A stretch of 64,000 nt of DNA from Phycisphaerales bacterium. Lineage in GTDB: Bacteria; Planctomycetota; Phycisphaerae; Phycisphaerales; UBA1924. The stretch covers positions 1 through 64,000 of the forward strand of contig JALSHH010000021.1 in assembly GCA_026982335.1 (NCBI GenBank). Reading direction: 5' to 3'. Position numbers and translations under genes: made by a program. Below, piece by piece: positions 35,425 to 44,142 of this stretch; the stretch's first letter is position 1, and the number at the start of each line of letters is the position of its first letter. A model generated the notes under the pieces. It was not told the DNA's origin. It searched no databases and saw nothing but the letters and a program-made list of their open reading frames with translations.

Positions 35425-36362
35425 GTGTGCCGACGACTGAGCTTACCATCGAACGCGACGCCTTGATTCCGACCTGGTTCCATATCGGAGGCCGGGCGAC
35501 GCGGCTCGCCACACCCGAATCAACAGGCGAGCTTATTGCGTGCTTGGCACTCGATGACGAGTTCAAAGTCCTCGGTGAGGGCGCGAACTTGCTCGTCGAT
35601 GATGCGGGTGTGTCGAATCTGGTGGTGTCGATGCAGACTGATGGGTTTCGTCAGATCGAGATCGACACGGTAACGGGTGTTGTTCGGGCTGGTGCGGGGG
35701 CTTCGCTGCCGAGTTTGATCAACCGATGCGTCCGTGCCGGGCTTGGGGGGCTTGAAGTGCTCGCTGGGATTCCCGCGACGGTGGGGGGGGCAGCGATTAT
35801 GAACGCGGGTGGGCACTTTGGGGCAATGAGCGATGTGGTGCTCGCAGTGTCGGCTCTTGACCGCGCCGGGCGCGAGCATGTATACGAGCGATCCCAGATT
35901 GACTTTGATTATCGCCAATCCCGGCTCAATCACTTGATTGTCACCCAAGTTATCTTTGGGCTTACCAAAGCCGACGCAGGGGAAGTGAAGGAGTCGCTCA
36001 ACAGGTGTATGGATTACAAAACCAAGTCCCAGCCGCTCGGTGAGAAATCGGCCGGGTGTGTATTCAAGAACCCGGTACTTCTTGAGTCCATCACGGGCAT
36101 CGCCGAATCGGGCGAGCGGGTGGGGGCGGGGATGCTCATTGACCGGGCCGGGTGCAAGGGGATGAGCATTGGGGGCGCCACTGTTTCCGATCTCCATGCC
36201 AACTTTATCACCACTGCACCTGATGCGAGAGCCCGTCAGGTCATCGAACTCATCACCAAGGTACAAACCAAGGTTTTCGAAACCTTCGGCGTCTGGCTCG
36301 AGCGAGAACTTGTGATCTGGACCGATCAGTCCACCGATCTTGCACCGGGGGAATACCTATGA
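35421..36362 (+). CDS. murB: UDP-N-acetylenolpyruvoylglucosamine reductase
   Basis: A 313-residue FAD-dependent reductase that completes UDP-MurNAc. GEGANLLVDDAGVSNLVV is the FAD-binding region. LAGIPATVGGAAIMNAGGHFG is family-specific. The SAGCVFKNP stretch carries a Ser-Ala-Gly-Cys context near the active site, and AGCKGMSIGGATVSDLHANF is near the C terminus, as in type II MurB. The track frame is open upstream, but GTG 35421 overlaps the murC stop and matches the family length. Its own stop overlaps the ddl start (ATGA). The three genes are probably translated together. Confidence 0.94.
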   Translation: MSVPTTELTIERDALIPTWFHIGGRATRLATPESTGELIACLALDDEFKVLGEGANLLVDDAGVSNLVVSMQTDGFRQIEIDTVTGVVRAGAGASLPSLINRCVRAGLGGLEVLAGIPATVGGAAIMNAGGHFGAMSDVVLAVSALDRAGREHVYERSQIDFDYRQSRLNHLIVTQVIFGLTKADAGEVKESLNRCMDYKTKSQPLGEKSAGCVFKNPVLLESITGIAESGERVGAGMLIDRAGCKGMSIGGATVSDLHANFITTAPDARARQVIELITKVQTKVFETFGVWLERELVIWTDQSTDLAPGEYL

Positions 36363-37327
36363 CCAGTGTGCTGATTCTCGGTGGCGGTCCAGATGCCGAG
36401 CGTGAAGTCTCGATTGCCAGCGCCAAGGCGATCCACCAGGCGTGTCTCGATGCGGGGCTCGATGCGTCGCTTTTGATTGTTGATCGCCCGACACTCGATG
36501 AAGTTCAATCATGGCGGGCCGATGTGGTGTTCCCTGCCTTGCACGGGCGTTTTGGCGAAGGTGGCGGGTTGCAGCAGTTGCTCGAACAATGCAACATTGC
36601 GTTCATCGGGTGTAAATCCCAAGCGTCGCGTTTGGCAATGGACAAGATGGGCACCAAACTCATTGCGGCCCGGTGCAGTATCTCGACCCCGGCAGCGTGC
36701 ATCTTTGATGTGGAAGATATTGATGTATCGGGGGTTTCGATTTGTCCGTTGGGTTTGCCGGTGGTGATCAAGCCCGTTTCGGAGGGGTCGAGCGTTGGAT
36801 TGCACATTTGCCATGATGAGCTTCAATGGAAGAGGGCAACCGAGCAAGTTCGGGCAGATTTCAAAGCCCACCAGAGTCGCGTCTACATGGTCGAGCGGCT
36901 TGTTGAGGGGCGCGAGATGACGATCTCCGTGTTGGCCGATGGTTGTGATCATCTCAGGGCATTGCCGGCAATCGAAATCGCCCCCGCCCAAGGCGTATAT
37001 GATTTTCAGGCCAAGTATGAACGAAACGACACGGTCTATACACCCAATCCCGACATCACGGATCAAGCACTTGCCGGGATGGCGGGCGATGCGCTGCGCC
37101 TCTGCAAGGCTTTGGGTGTTCGGCATCTGGCGCGGGTAGATTTTCTGCTCACCGATGAGGCCCATTGGGGGCTTTTGGAGGTCAACACGATGCCCGGATT
37201 CACCCGGAGTTCATTGATGCCCATGGCTGCTGCTGCCGATTCGATGGAGATGCCCGACTTGTGCGCTCACCTTGTGCGATGCGCCCTTGAAGATCATTCC
37301 AAGACACATCCTAGGGTCCAGTCCTGA
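36359..37327 (+). CDS. ddl: D-alanine--D-alanine ligase
   Basis: A 322-residue ATP-grasp ligase that makes the D-Ala-D-Ala dipeptide of peptidoglycan. GGGPDAEREVSIASAKAI is the conserved N terminus. VIKPVSEGSSVGL is the ATP-grasp lysine/serine region, and LLEVNTMPGFTRSSLMP is the metal-binding and substrate segment. Its ATG overlaps the murB stop. Ddl in vancomycin-sensitive bacteria has this type of active site; the residue that separates D-Ala from D-Lac ligases was not judged. The ftsQ-like gene follows after 29 bases. Confidence 0.95.
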   Translation: MTSVLILGGGPDAEREVSIASAKAIHQACLDAGLDASLLIVDRPTLDEVQSWRADVVFPALHGRFGEGGGLQQLLEQCNIAFIGCKSQASRLAMDKMGTKLIAARCSISTPAACIFDVEDIDVSGVSICPLGLPVVIKPVSEGSSVGLHICHDELQWKRATEQVRADFKAHQSRVYMVERLVEGREMTISVLADGCDHLRALPAIEIAPAQGVYDFQAKYERNDTVYTPNPDITDQALAGMAGDALRLCKALGVRHLARVDFLLTDEAHWGLLEVNTMPGFTRSSLMPMAAAADSMEMPDLCAHLVRCALEDHSKTHPRVQS

Positions 37328-37356
37328 TAGTCACTTCCGAAAGAGAGAACGAACCG

Positions 37357-38229
37357 ATGGCACGCAAAAAAACAACAAAGAAATCATCCAACCGCGACCC
37401 CGAGCGTGCCGATCGCAACAAGCGAATCATGATCGGAGGCGCGATCATCATCGGTGCCGGGGCGGTCTTTGTGGGCGCTGCGATGGGAATCGGCGAGCTT
37501 GATCGAAGGGCTGCCGAGTTCATCATGTCGACGAATCCGCCGGTGGTGATTGATTGGCCGACGGATGTTCAAGGTACGACATGGATGCCCATGATCGAGC
37601 GCGAACGGATCCAAACTCAGCTTGCCCGTGCAGTTCAAGGAGGCAAGGCCCTTTCGCGGGCACCGCTCGAAGAGGCGGGGCTTGCGTTGATGCGATCGGG
37701 ATGGATCGAGGGCACGCCGAGGGTTCGGTGGACGAGCGAGGGCAAGATCGAGGTGCAGGCCCATTGGCGTGTGCCTGTGGCAGCGGTGCGGGTGGGAACG
37801 CGCGAGATCGTGATTGACCGGCAGCGCCATGCCCTCCCGCTCGATTACAATATCGGGCAGAGTAATCAGCTCTACTTTGTGCATGTTGATGCCCGTCAGC
37901 CTGCCATTGGTGAGCAATGGCGTGGGACGGATATTGAGGACGGGCTCGAGCTCTTGTTTGTGCTTGAAGAAGAAAATTTGCTTGAGCAGGTTGCCGGATT
38001 CGATCTTGGCCAGGGCGAAAAGTCGGGGACGATTCGGATCATCACCACGCGAAACTCAAAGATCATTTGGGGGGCAGGGCCTGGGCGAGAACGCCCGGGT
38101 GAGGTGCCGACGAGTGTAAAAACCGGTCGACTCAAAATCTTTTACGAAAAAACAGGATTGATTGACGGCGGGTTCCAATACATTGACATCAGTGGCCCCA
38201 CGATGACCAAAATGCGAGCCGAGGGATGA
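37357..38229 (+). CDS. ftsQ: FtsQ/DivIB-like cell-division protein
   Basis: A 290-residue single-span membrane protein. A very basic N terminus (ARKKTTKKSSNRDPERADRNKR) is followed by a membrane helix (about 25-43) and a periplasmic part of about 240 residues. The segment after the helix fits a POTRA domain and the FtsQ beta-domain, with WRVPVAAVRVG and IVIDRQRHALPLD in the usual place. Sequence similarity is weak and the call rests largely on position directly after ddl, where ftsQ normally lies. No ftsA or ftsZ follows. The divisome role is therefore uncertain in this lineage. GAGAG lies upstream of the ATG. Confidence 0.65.
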   Translation: MARKKTTKKSSNRDPERADRNKRIMIGGAIIIGAGAVFVGAAMGIGELDRRAAEFIMSTNPPVVIDWPTDVQGTTWMPMIERERIQTQLARAVQGGKALSRAPLEEAGLALMRSGWIEGTPRVRWTSEGKIEVQAHWRVPVAAVRVGTREIVIDRQRHALPLDYNIGQSNQLYFVHVDARQPAIGEQWRGTDIEDGLELLFVLEEENLLEQVAGFDLGQGEKSGTIRIITTRNSKIIWGAGPGRERPGEVPTSVKTGRLKIFYEKTGLIDGGFQYIDISGPTMTKMRAEG

Positions 38230-38257
38230 ACGCTCGGTTTTGTCCTAAAGTTCTGTG

Positions 38258-39121
38258 ATGGATCACCCTGCCAAGACCCAACCTGCCAAGTCCCAATCCG
38301 AGCAATCAAGATCGCCGGGAGCGCCGGCGTTCATGCACCCCGATCAAGAAACAGGATCGCTCGACCGAGATCTCTTTGGAAACCCACCGAGGCGTCATGT
38401 GGATTGGTCTCATCGCCGGGGTGAGCCTCGGGTTTTTACGCTCATGTGGATGATGTACCTCATGGGGTCGACGGTCATCATGTTTGCATCGATGGCCACG
38501 GCCTACTCGATCAGTCCGCACATCACGCGCCCGGCAGCGAGGACAATGCTGATTGTCGTGGTGCTTGGGTACAGCGTGCTTTGGGCGATGGTTCGGTTCT
38601 CGCAGCAGCAACGCGCCTGGTCGCATGTTCGATTTGCGCTCCGTGATGCGGTGGTGTTGTTTATTCCGATGCAGGCGGTGATTTGGCCTCAGGCGCTGCC
38701 GGTATTGGCCCATTGGCCTGTGGATGTGGTTGCAGCCATCTCGGTGATGTCTCTTGCTTGGATATTGATGCTTGCCGGGGTCATTGCGCTGGGGTCGGCG
38801 TCGATCGAGCGGAACCATGGCAAAGAGTTGGTTCGGGTTGTGTGGATGTTTTTGGTTCTACTGATTGTGTTCATGGCTCCGCTCATCGGGAGCCTGCAAA
38901 CCAGTGGAGCTGCGATTGGTGTTGATCGTCCACGGGTAGGATGGTTGCTCTCGCCGGTGACGGGGCTTCTCGAGATTGTGCGTGACCGGAGGGAGCTGGG
39001 GGTGAGCGCTCGCGTATTTGTTGAGCATTGGCGGATGATCATCGCCCTTTTGTGCGTCGGGGTGGCTTTGCTTTTGATCGCACGGGCCCAAGAGCTTGCA
39101 CGGGGTCGATACAGTGCTTAG
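38258..39121 (+). CDS. Polytopic membrane protein, unknown
   Basis: A 287-residue protein with a hydrophilic N-terminal region (about 1-60), then about six hydrophobic segments. They include VFTLMWMMYLMGSTVIMFASMA, ARTMLIVVVLGYSVLWAMV, VAAISVMSLAWILMLAGVIAL, LVRVVWMFLVLLIVFMAPLI and MIIALLCVGVALLLIA. No catalytic or binding motif is recognised. The ATG (38258) has no clear SD; the track uses the GTG one codon earlier. It lies 28 bases after ftsQ-like and before greA, so it may be co-transcribed. Function cannot be assigned. Confidence 0.72.
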   Translation: MDHPAKTQPAKSQSEQSRSPGAPAFMHPDQETGSLDRDLFGNPPRRHVDWSHRRGEPRVFTLMWMMYLMGSTVIMFASMATAYSISPHITRPAARTMLIVVVLGYSVLWAMVRFSQQQRAWSHVRFALRDAVVLFIPMQAVIWPQALPVLAHWPVDVVAAISVMSLAWILMLAGVIALGSASIERNHGKELVRVVWMFLVLLIVFMAPLIGSLQTSGAAIGVDRPRVGWLLSPVTGLLEIVRDRRELGVSARVFVEHWRMIIALLCVGVALLLIARAQELARGRYSA

Positions 39122-39172
39122 GATACTGGAAGCTTCCGAAATAGGAAGCCTGTGTTTCCAAAGGAGCCGATC

Positions 39173-39640
39173 ATGGATGTGATCACTACAGACGAAAAAG
39201 ACAAGATCAAAGCCAAACTTGATGCATTGATCGCCAATCGACCCGTGATTGCTGATCGGATCGCCGAGGCGCGGGCCTTGGGAGATCTCAAGGAAAATGC
39301 CGAATATCATGCTGCCCGCGAGCAGCAGGGCATGGAAGAAGCCGAGATCCGTCGGCTTGAAGAGCGACTCGCCAGTGCCCAAGTCGTTGATAGCTCAAAG
39401 ACCGCCGATGGGGTGGTCTTCATTGGATCGACCGTCAAACTTCGTGAAGAGGGTGACGACGAGATCGAGACTTATCGACTTGTGGGGGAATCTTCCGATG
39501 GGGGCAATGATGAGGACATCATCGAAGTCACCGCGACAAGCCCGATGGGCGAAGCGTTGATGAAGGCTCGGGTCGGCGAAACCGTTCGCGTCAATGCTCC
39601 CAGAGGTGTCAAACGCTTCGAGATTCTCGAAATTATCTGA
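39173..39640 (+). CDS. greA: Transcription elongation factor GreA
   Basis: A 155-residue factor that rescues backtracked RNA polymerase by stimulating transcript cleavage. The N-terminal coiled coil includes [30 protein letters not shown], which contains the acidic tip ([12 protein letters not shown]), and is followed by the C-terminal FKBP-like domain ([25 protein letters not shown]). ATG 39173 has AAAGGAG with normal spacing; the track adds seven codons. A terminator lies about 60 bases after its stop. Standard length is about 158. Confidence 0.94.
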   Translation: MDVITTDEKDKIKAKLDALIANRPVIADRIAEARALGDLKENAEYHAAREQQGMEEAEIRRLEERLASAQVVDSSKTADGVVFIGSTVKLREEGDDEIETYRLVGESSDGGNDEDIIEVTATSPMGEALMKARVGETVRVNAPRGVKRFEILEII

Positions 39641-39650
39641 TCGGACAGCC

Positions 39651-39676
39651 GATTCTGGAACACGATTCTGGAACAC
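39651..39676. repeat. Perfect 13-bp tandem duplication
   Basis: GATTCTGGAACAC occurs twice in direct succession just after the greA stop. It may be a recent slippage duplication. No other copies were noticed in the window. Confidence 0.8.
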
Positions 39677-39700
39677 TTTGACTGAAATCCACGCCGGGCG

Positions 39701-39732
39701 CATCCCAAGGAGACTTGGGATGTATTTTCTTT
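39701..39732 (+). terminator. Rho-independent terminator of greA
   Basis: CATCCCAAG-GAGA-CTTGGGATG forms a perfect 9-bp stem with a GNRA tetraloop, followed by TATTTTCTTT. It lies about 60 bases downstream of the greA stop and 40 upstream of the next gene. Confidence 0.88.
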
Positions 39733-39775
39733 GAGCTATACTGCGCACAGAACCATCAAGAATCGGAGCAATGAG

Positions 39776-40705
39776 ATGACGATCAGTCGACACCATTTTT
39801 TCACCAGCATCTCACGCCGATCGGCAATTGCAGCGGTGCTCATCGCCGGGATTGGCATGGGCATGGGCGGATGTGTGAGTTCCCTGGGTTTTGGACCTAG
39901 GGCACATCACACCTATTCTACGCTCCTGCCTCACATTGCAGGCTCGGCACTGCGTATCGACACCGCCAATGGGTCGATCGAGGTGATCGGGGTCGATCGG
40001 GCCGATGTCTCGATTGTCGTCGATCTTCATGGGTACGATGCGATTCGATTGGAGCTTGCCACGGTCCATACCGATCGACTCGATGATGGCACCTTGAGCA
40101 TCTCGGTCCACTGGCCCGATGGTAAACGAAAATGGAACGAAGGTGCGTCGATTTCGGTTGAGCTTCCCAACGCCAATGGCATCGAAGCCCATACATCCAA
40201 CGGCAACATCATCGTCGTCGGAATCTCAGGACATGCCGATCTTCAATCGAGCAATGGGTCAATCAAGGTCGATCGGCACGATGGTTCGATTTATGCCGAT
40301 ACGAGCAATGGGAAGATTCAGGCCGAACGCGTCAGTGGCGAGATCGAGATGTATTCATCCAACGGGGGCATCGTCGTTACCGATGCCTTTGGACCCATTC
40401 GCGTTGAAACATCCAACGGCAACGCCTATGTCTCCACCATGGACGGCAACGAAGGGCCTATCCGCATTCGCACATCCAATGGGCGGGTTGATCTCGATTT
40501 GGGCGATGGATTCATCGGCATCCTTCAATGTCAAACAAGCAACGGCAAAGTTCAAGTGACCGGACTTGATGATGCCCAGCTCATTGAGGTTTCCAAACAC
40601 AAGGTTGAGCTTCAAATCGGAGAGTCAGACGAGATATCCGCAATCAGAACAAGCAACGGCTCGGTGCGTGTCCGTGGGAAGCACACCGAGCCGATGGATG
40701 ATTGA
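39776..40705 (+). CDS. Beta-solenoid lipoprotein with repeated TSNG motif (DUF4097-like)
   Basis: A 309-residue lipoprotein. The signal peptide (about 1-30) ends GIGMGMGGC, a plausible lipobox. The mature part contains nine repeats at about 20-residue spacing centred on (T/S)(S/A)NG: TANGSI, TSNGNI, SSNGSI, TSNGKI, SSNGGI, TSNGNA, TSNGRV, TSNGKV, TSNGSV. This fits a right-handed beta-solenoid of the DUF4097 adhesin type, one coil per repeat. ATG 39776 lies seven bases after GGAG, and the track adds 15 codons. It is separated from greA by a terminator, so it has its own promoter. Role unknown, perhaps envelope-stress or surface binding. Confidence 0.78.
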   Translation: MTISRHHFFTSISRRSAIAAVLIAGIGMGMGGCVSSLGFGPRAHHTYSTLLPHIAGSALRIDTANGSIEVIGVDRADVSIVVDLHGYDAIRLELATVHTDRLDDGTLSISVHWPDGKRKWNEGASISVELPNANGIEAHTSNGNIIVVGISGHADLQSSNGSIKVDRHDGSIYADTSNGKIQAERVSGEIEMYSSNGGIVVTDAFGPIRVETSNGNAYVSTMDGNEGPIRIRTSNGRVDLDLGDGFIGILQCQTSNGKVQVTGLDDAQLIEVSKHKVELQIGESDEISAIRTSNGSVRVRGKHTEPMDD

Positions 40706-40758
40706 TTTGGTTTTTCGATTTAGTCGAAAAGAACGATCGAAGAATAAAGAGCAGTGCC

Positions 40759-41598
40759 TTATGGTGCTGCTTCTTCTTTGGCTTCTTCTTTGGCCTTGGT
40801 TGCTTTGATCAACGCTTCGATTGCGGGGGGGAAGGCAAAGACCGAATCGTCGACCTTGTTGTATTCTGCGCTGTCAAAGGTGAAAAGGATTTCGGTTGGG
40901 CCCATTTTTTGAATCATGGTTGTGGGCTGGAGGTACCCGCCGAGCTCTTTGTAATCTTTGAGGACAGTGGTGGTGGTAATTTTGCCCATGGGTGAATCCA
41001 TCTCATTTTCTGAGCCAAGGGTAAGTCCGGTTTCCACCGAGTAGTATTCGGTGGATTCAGTACCATTGTTGTCCACCATGCGGATTTTGTGGGCTGCCTG
41101 TCCTTCAAACTCAGTTTCTTCGAGATATTCGATGATTTTGTTGTTTTTGCGGAAGTTGAGCGCTTTGTGGAGGTCGGCTTCTTTGATGATGTCTTGAGCT
41201 TCTTCGGGTGGGAGGATGCGTGGTCCGCCCATGGGGTCCGACGACCAGGCGATGCCCTCGTTGAGTCCTTGGAGGGTGGTGCCCATGCCGGAGATATCAA
41301 TTTTGAATAAGAATTTGCCCGGCATCGAGGTGTAGGCCTCGACGACACCCGAGATGCCCGCCATCGGGACCGAGATTGTGCCAGTGATTTTCTGGGACTT
41401 GATAGATTCAAGTTTTTCCGTTCCGCCGAGTGCTTCGATTGACGCCTCGATGATCTTGATCGCTTTGGCGTCGTGATTTTCATCGCCCAAGGTGATGGAT
41501 GCCGACGCGGTGGCGGCCAGCGGGCTTGCGGGAATACCTGAGATGGTGGCGATGCTCAGGGCGATCGCTGCTGCTTTGAGAAATGGTCTGGTTTTCAT
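40759..41598 (-). CDS. LolA-like / outer-membrane lipoprotein-sorting family secreted protein
   Basis: A 279-residue secreted protein. ATG 41598 has AAAGGA seven bases upstream, then a signal peptide (about 1-35) ending near ATASA. The mature N terminus KIIEASIEALGGTEKLESIKSQKITGTIS is the familiar start of a large group of periplasmic LolA/LppX-fold proteins in environmental bacteria. The rest consists of alternating beta-strands. The C terminus is Ala/Glu/Lys-rich (KATKAKEEAKEEAAP). It lies 49 bases after an S41 protease lipoprotein gene on the same strand and is probably co-transcribed. Ligand unknown. Confidence 0.75.
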   Translation of the reverse strand: MKTRPFLKAAAIALSIATISGIPASPLAATASASITLGDENHDAKAIKIIEASIEALGGTEKLESIKSQKITGTISVPMAGISGVVEAYTSMPGKFLFKIDISGMGTTLQGLNEGIAWSSDPMGGPRILPPEEAQDIIKEADLHKALNFRKNNKIIEYLEETEFEGQAAHKIRMVDNNGTESTEYYSVETGLTLGSENEMDSPMGKITTTTVLKDYKELGGYLQPTTMIQKMGPTEILFTFDSAEYNKVDDSVFAFPPAIEALIKATKAKEEAKEEAAP

Positions 41599-41647
41599 GG
41601 TGTTTTCCTTTGGGTTTTCTTTGTGAGTTGGCTTGTGAGTTGATGTT

Positions 41648-43117
41648 TTACTCTTTGGCAAGGGATTCTACGATCCATTGTGTTGCTGCATGTTTGGGCG
41701 AGTCAATGCCTTTGAGCAAATCTTCACGGGTCAGGGGGATTTGGTGGTCGGGGACAACGCCGCCGTGTTCGAGTTGATATCCCGTCGAAGTGACAAAGTC
41801 AGCAATCGCGTGGAGCAGGACATCACCCGATGGGAGTTTGTCCATTCCTGCGGGCAAGGCCATTCCTGCCGAGCGGGTGCCAAAGACTTGAATGCGTCCG
41901 AGCGATTGCAATCCGCCAGCGAAGACTTCCGAAGTGCTGGCGGTACCCGAGTCGGTCAGGACAGCGATGGGGCCGACGAATGGATCGATTGGCTCGCCCC
42001 AAGTGGTGACGACGACGGGTTCGACATTGAATGAGAGCTCAGCGCCGCGCATCTTCATTGTGCCCAGTGACCCCTTTTCATCCATCAGGAATCGGCTGAT
42101 TGCTGACGAGAGGGCGCCGATTCCTCCAGGATTGCCTCGCAGGTCGATGATGATTCCATCGACATCGCGAAGTTCGTACATGGCCTTTTCGAACTTGGAG
42201 GCAATGGGCATCATCCAAACATTGAATTTGATGACGCCGATGTCAATGGGGTTGCCAGATGCTGATTCAGTCGTAAATCTTGACCAGTCCAAGTGTGTGC
42301 TCATTGGTGGGAGGTTGCCGAATTTGACAAACTCGCCGGGCATGGGTTCACGGGTGATTTCGAGTTCAACCTCGTTGTCATCACCGTCGAGGAAGGTCAG
42401 GTCGATTGTGGAGTTTTCCGGGCCCATGAGTTGGGTTGTAATCATGGAGACGCCATAGATTTCAATTTCGTCTTCGTCAATGGATTCGGCGAGCTCTTCG
42501 AGTTGATCCTGAATGACATTGGACCGAACCTGGGCGAGGATCCACCCGGTTTGCACGCCCGCGTGCTGGGCAGGGCTGTCGTTGCGGACTGAGGAGACCA
42601 CCGCTTGCCCATCGATGATACGCACATCAATTCCAGTGTCGGCGTCACCTTGCCCATCGGACGCCGATTCATCGGGGATGATCGCGTCGGTATTTGAAAT
42701 GGGCGCATCGTTCGAGGAGGTATTTGGAGAAGTGGAATTGTCGTGTGCGGTTGTTTTCGTTGGAGCCTCGGTGGAGGCCTGGGGGATGATCCCGAAGTGG
42801 GATTGTCCAAGTCTGCCCAGCGCTTCGTTCATAACCATGCGAATCTCGCGTCGGTTCTGAGCATTGGCAGCTTGTGGGCGAAGTTCCTCGCGGACGGCTT
42901 GCCAGTCAACGCCATTGAAATCAGGGTCGAAGTGGGTGTCGTAGATTATTTGCCACATGGTATCAAAGTCGGCCAAGGCATCTGTTTGAGAAACGGTCCG
43001 TTGGACAGTTGCTTCTTTTTCAACCTTGCAGCTGCCGGTGCACCCGGCGAGTGTCATGATCGTGATGCCCGCAGCGATGAGACCCAGCCGGGTCCGCTTG
43101 GTGATGTGTTTACTCAC
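41648..43117 (-). CDS. S41 family (tail-specific type) protease lipoprotein with PDZ domain
   Basis: A 489-residue lipoprotein. The lipobox is TLAGC at about residue 26. A helical N-terminal domain (about 40-120) contains FDTMWQIIYDTHFDPDFNGVDW, typical of the S41/TSP group. A poly-acidic linker follows, then a PDZ domain (about 165-210). The peptidase domain has IDLRGNPGGIGALS and VLTDSGTASTSEVFAGGL, which contains the nucleophile serine, and GTRSAGMALP in the region that carries Lys in CtpA-type enzymes. The Lys is not obvious there, so the mechanism may resemble the tricorn/IRBP branch. The start is GTG with GGAG upstream. Confidence 0.85.
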   Translation of the reverse strand: MSKHITKRTRLGLIAAGITIMTLAGCTGSCKVEKEATVQRTVSQTDALADFDTMWQIIYDTHFDPDFNGVDWQAVREELRPQAANAQNRREIRMVMNEALGRLGQSHFGIIPQASTEAPTKTTAHDNSTSPNTSSNDAPISNTDAIIPDESASDGQGDADTGIDVRIIDGQAVVSSVRNDSPAQHAGVQTGWILAQVRSNVIQDQLEELAESIDEDEIEIYGVSMITTQLMGPENSTIDLTFLDGDDNEVELEITREPMPGEFVKFGNLPPMSTHLDWSRFTTESASGNPIDIGVIKFNVWMMPIASKFEKAMYELRDVDGIIIDLRGNPGGIGALSSAISRFLMDEKGSLGTMKMRGAELSFNVEPVVVTTWGEPIDPFVGPIAVLTDSGTASTSEVFAGGLQSLGRIQVFGTRSAGMALPAGMDKLPSGDVLLHAIADFVTSTGYQLEHGGVVPDHQIPLTREDLLKGIDSPKHAATQWIVESLAKE

Positions 43118-43263
43118 AGAGATGGCTCCAGAAAAAGGATCGCGTCATAGTTGGCCTCAACCCTCTCTGGGCCTAGCGTCTGAGAGTATATGTATGGTTT
43201 TGTTGGATAGAAGTTTCATGGTGGAAAAACCAATCGACGAGCAATGCCGATTTGAGCCCTCAC

Positions 43264-43944
43264 TCAGTGATGCACCGTCTGATAGACCCGAACAACCCAT
43301 TCCGGGGTGTGTTTGTGGAACTTCTTGAGTTTTGCACTTTTGCGGATGTAGTACAGCGCGGTTCCGCCCTGAAAGAGGATTGCCAGCACAATCATGCCCA
43401 CATAGATCAATGCGGTCGCCATTTGCTCAAATACGATCAGATCATCCATCATTCCGGTGAGCTCGGGAGTGCTTTGCATCATTGGGTCAGAAGCCATCGC
43501 CGATTCGATCATGGTTTTCTTCGGGGCTGCAACAAGCATCAAGATCGCGTAGATGATCAGGGTCGAGCCCAAAGCAAGCTGATTGATCGCAAGTTTTTTT
43601 GGTGCCCAAGGCTTGAGGGCTTTGAGTGATCGTTTGAGGGTGAGTTCGCGCGTGCCGATTCCTGCCAGGGCGATGGTGAAGATCAGCATCGGGGTGTTGC
43701 CAATCGCAAAGGGCAACGAGAGCGCGCCTGCGAGCAGCGTTGCCCAGCCTGAGAAATGCGCATACCGGACCGCTTTTTCGATCGGCCTGGCCCGTTTGGA
43801 TGCGAGTCGAATCTGATCGAGGTGCGCATTGCTCAGTGGGTTGGGATCTCTAGGATGCGCGATGGGCGTTGGGGAGGGAGGCTCGGGTGAGGAAAAGCGC
43901 AGAGGAGTATCCTCGGATTGGAGATTGATCGGCAGCGAGCTCAT
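43264..43944 (-). CDS. Four-span membrane protein, unknown
   Basis: A 226-residue protein. The first 60 residues are Pro/Ser-rich and hydrophilic. Hydrophobic segments follow at about 65-83 (FSGWATLLAGALSLPFAI), 86-102, 120-137 (LGSTLIIYAILMLVAA) and 178-198 (IYVGMIVLAILFQGGTALYY). The C terminus is basic and His-rich (KLKKFHKHTPEWVVRVYQTVHH). No family is recognised. A terminator-free 145-base gap separates it from the S41 gene. Function unknown. Confidence 0.72.
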   Translation of the reverse strand: MSSLPINLQSEDTPLRFSSPEPPSPTPIAHPRDPNPLSNAHLDQIRLASKRARPIEKAVRYAHFSGWATLLAGALSLPFAIGNTPMLIFTIALAGIGTRELTLKRSLKALKPWAPKKLAINQLALGSTLIIYAILMLVAAPKKTMIESAMASDPMMQSTPELTGMMDDLIVFEQMATALIYVGMIVLAILFQGGTALYYIRKSAKLKKFHKHTPEWVVRVYQTVHH

Positions 43945-44076
43945 ATCTCTTTTTTATCGCTTTGAGACGATGCTCTCTGTGGCGATGGTACGGTGTATTG
44001 GGTAGATTGGGCGGGCGCATCAGTGCAGATAGATGCCCGCGTCCGAGAACTGCGGGCGATGGTTGCGGGATACACG

Positions 44077-44108
44077 AAAAAAGCTGCCCGGGGTACGGGC
44101 AGCTTTTT
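44077..44108 (-). terminator. Rho-independent terminator of PEP-CTERM-like gene 1
   Basis: AAAAGCTGCCCG-TACCC-CGGGCAGCTTTT reads on the minus strand with a 12-bp stem and T-rich flank. It lies about 35 bases past the stop at 44143. T-rich on both sides, it may act in both directions. Confidence 0.88.
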
Positions 44109-44142
44109 CGATGATCGAGTTTGTGGATACTTTGCTCGTTGA

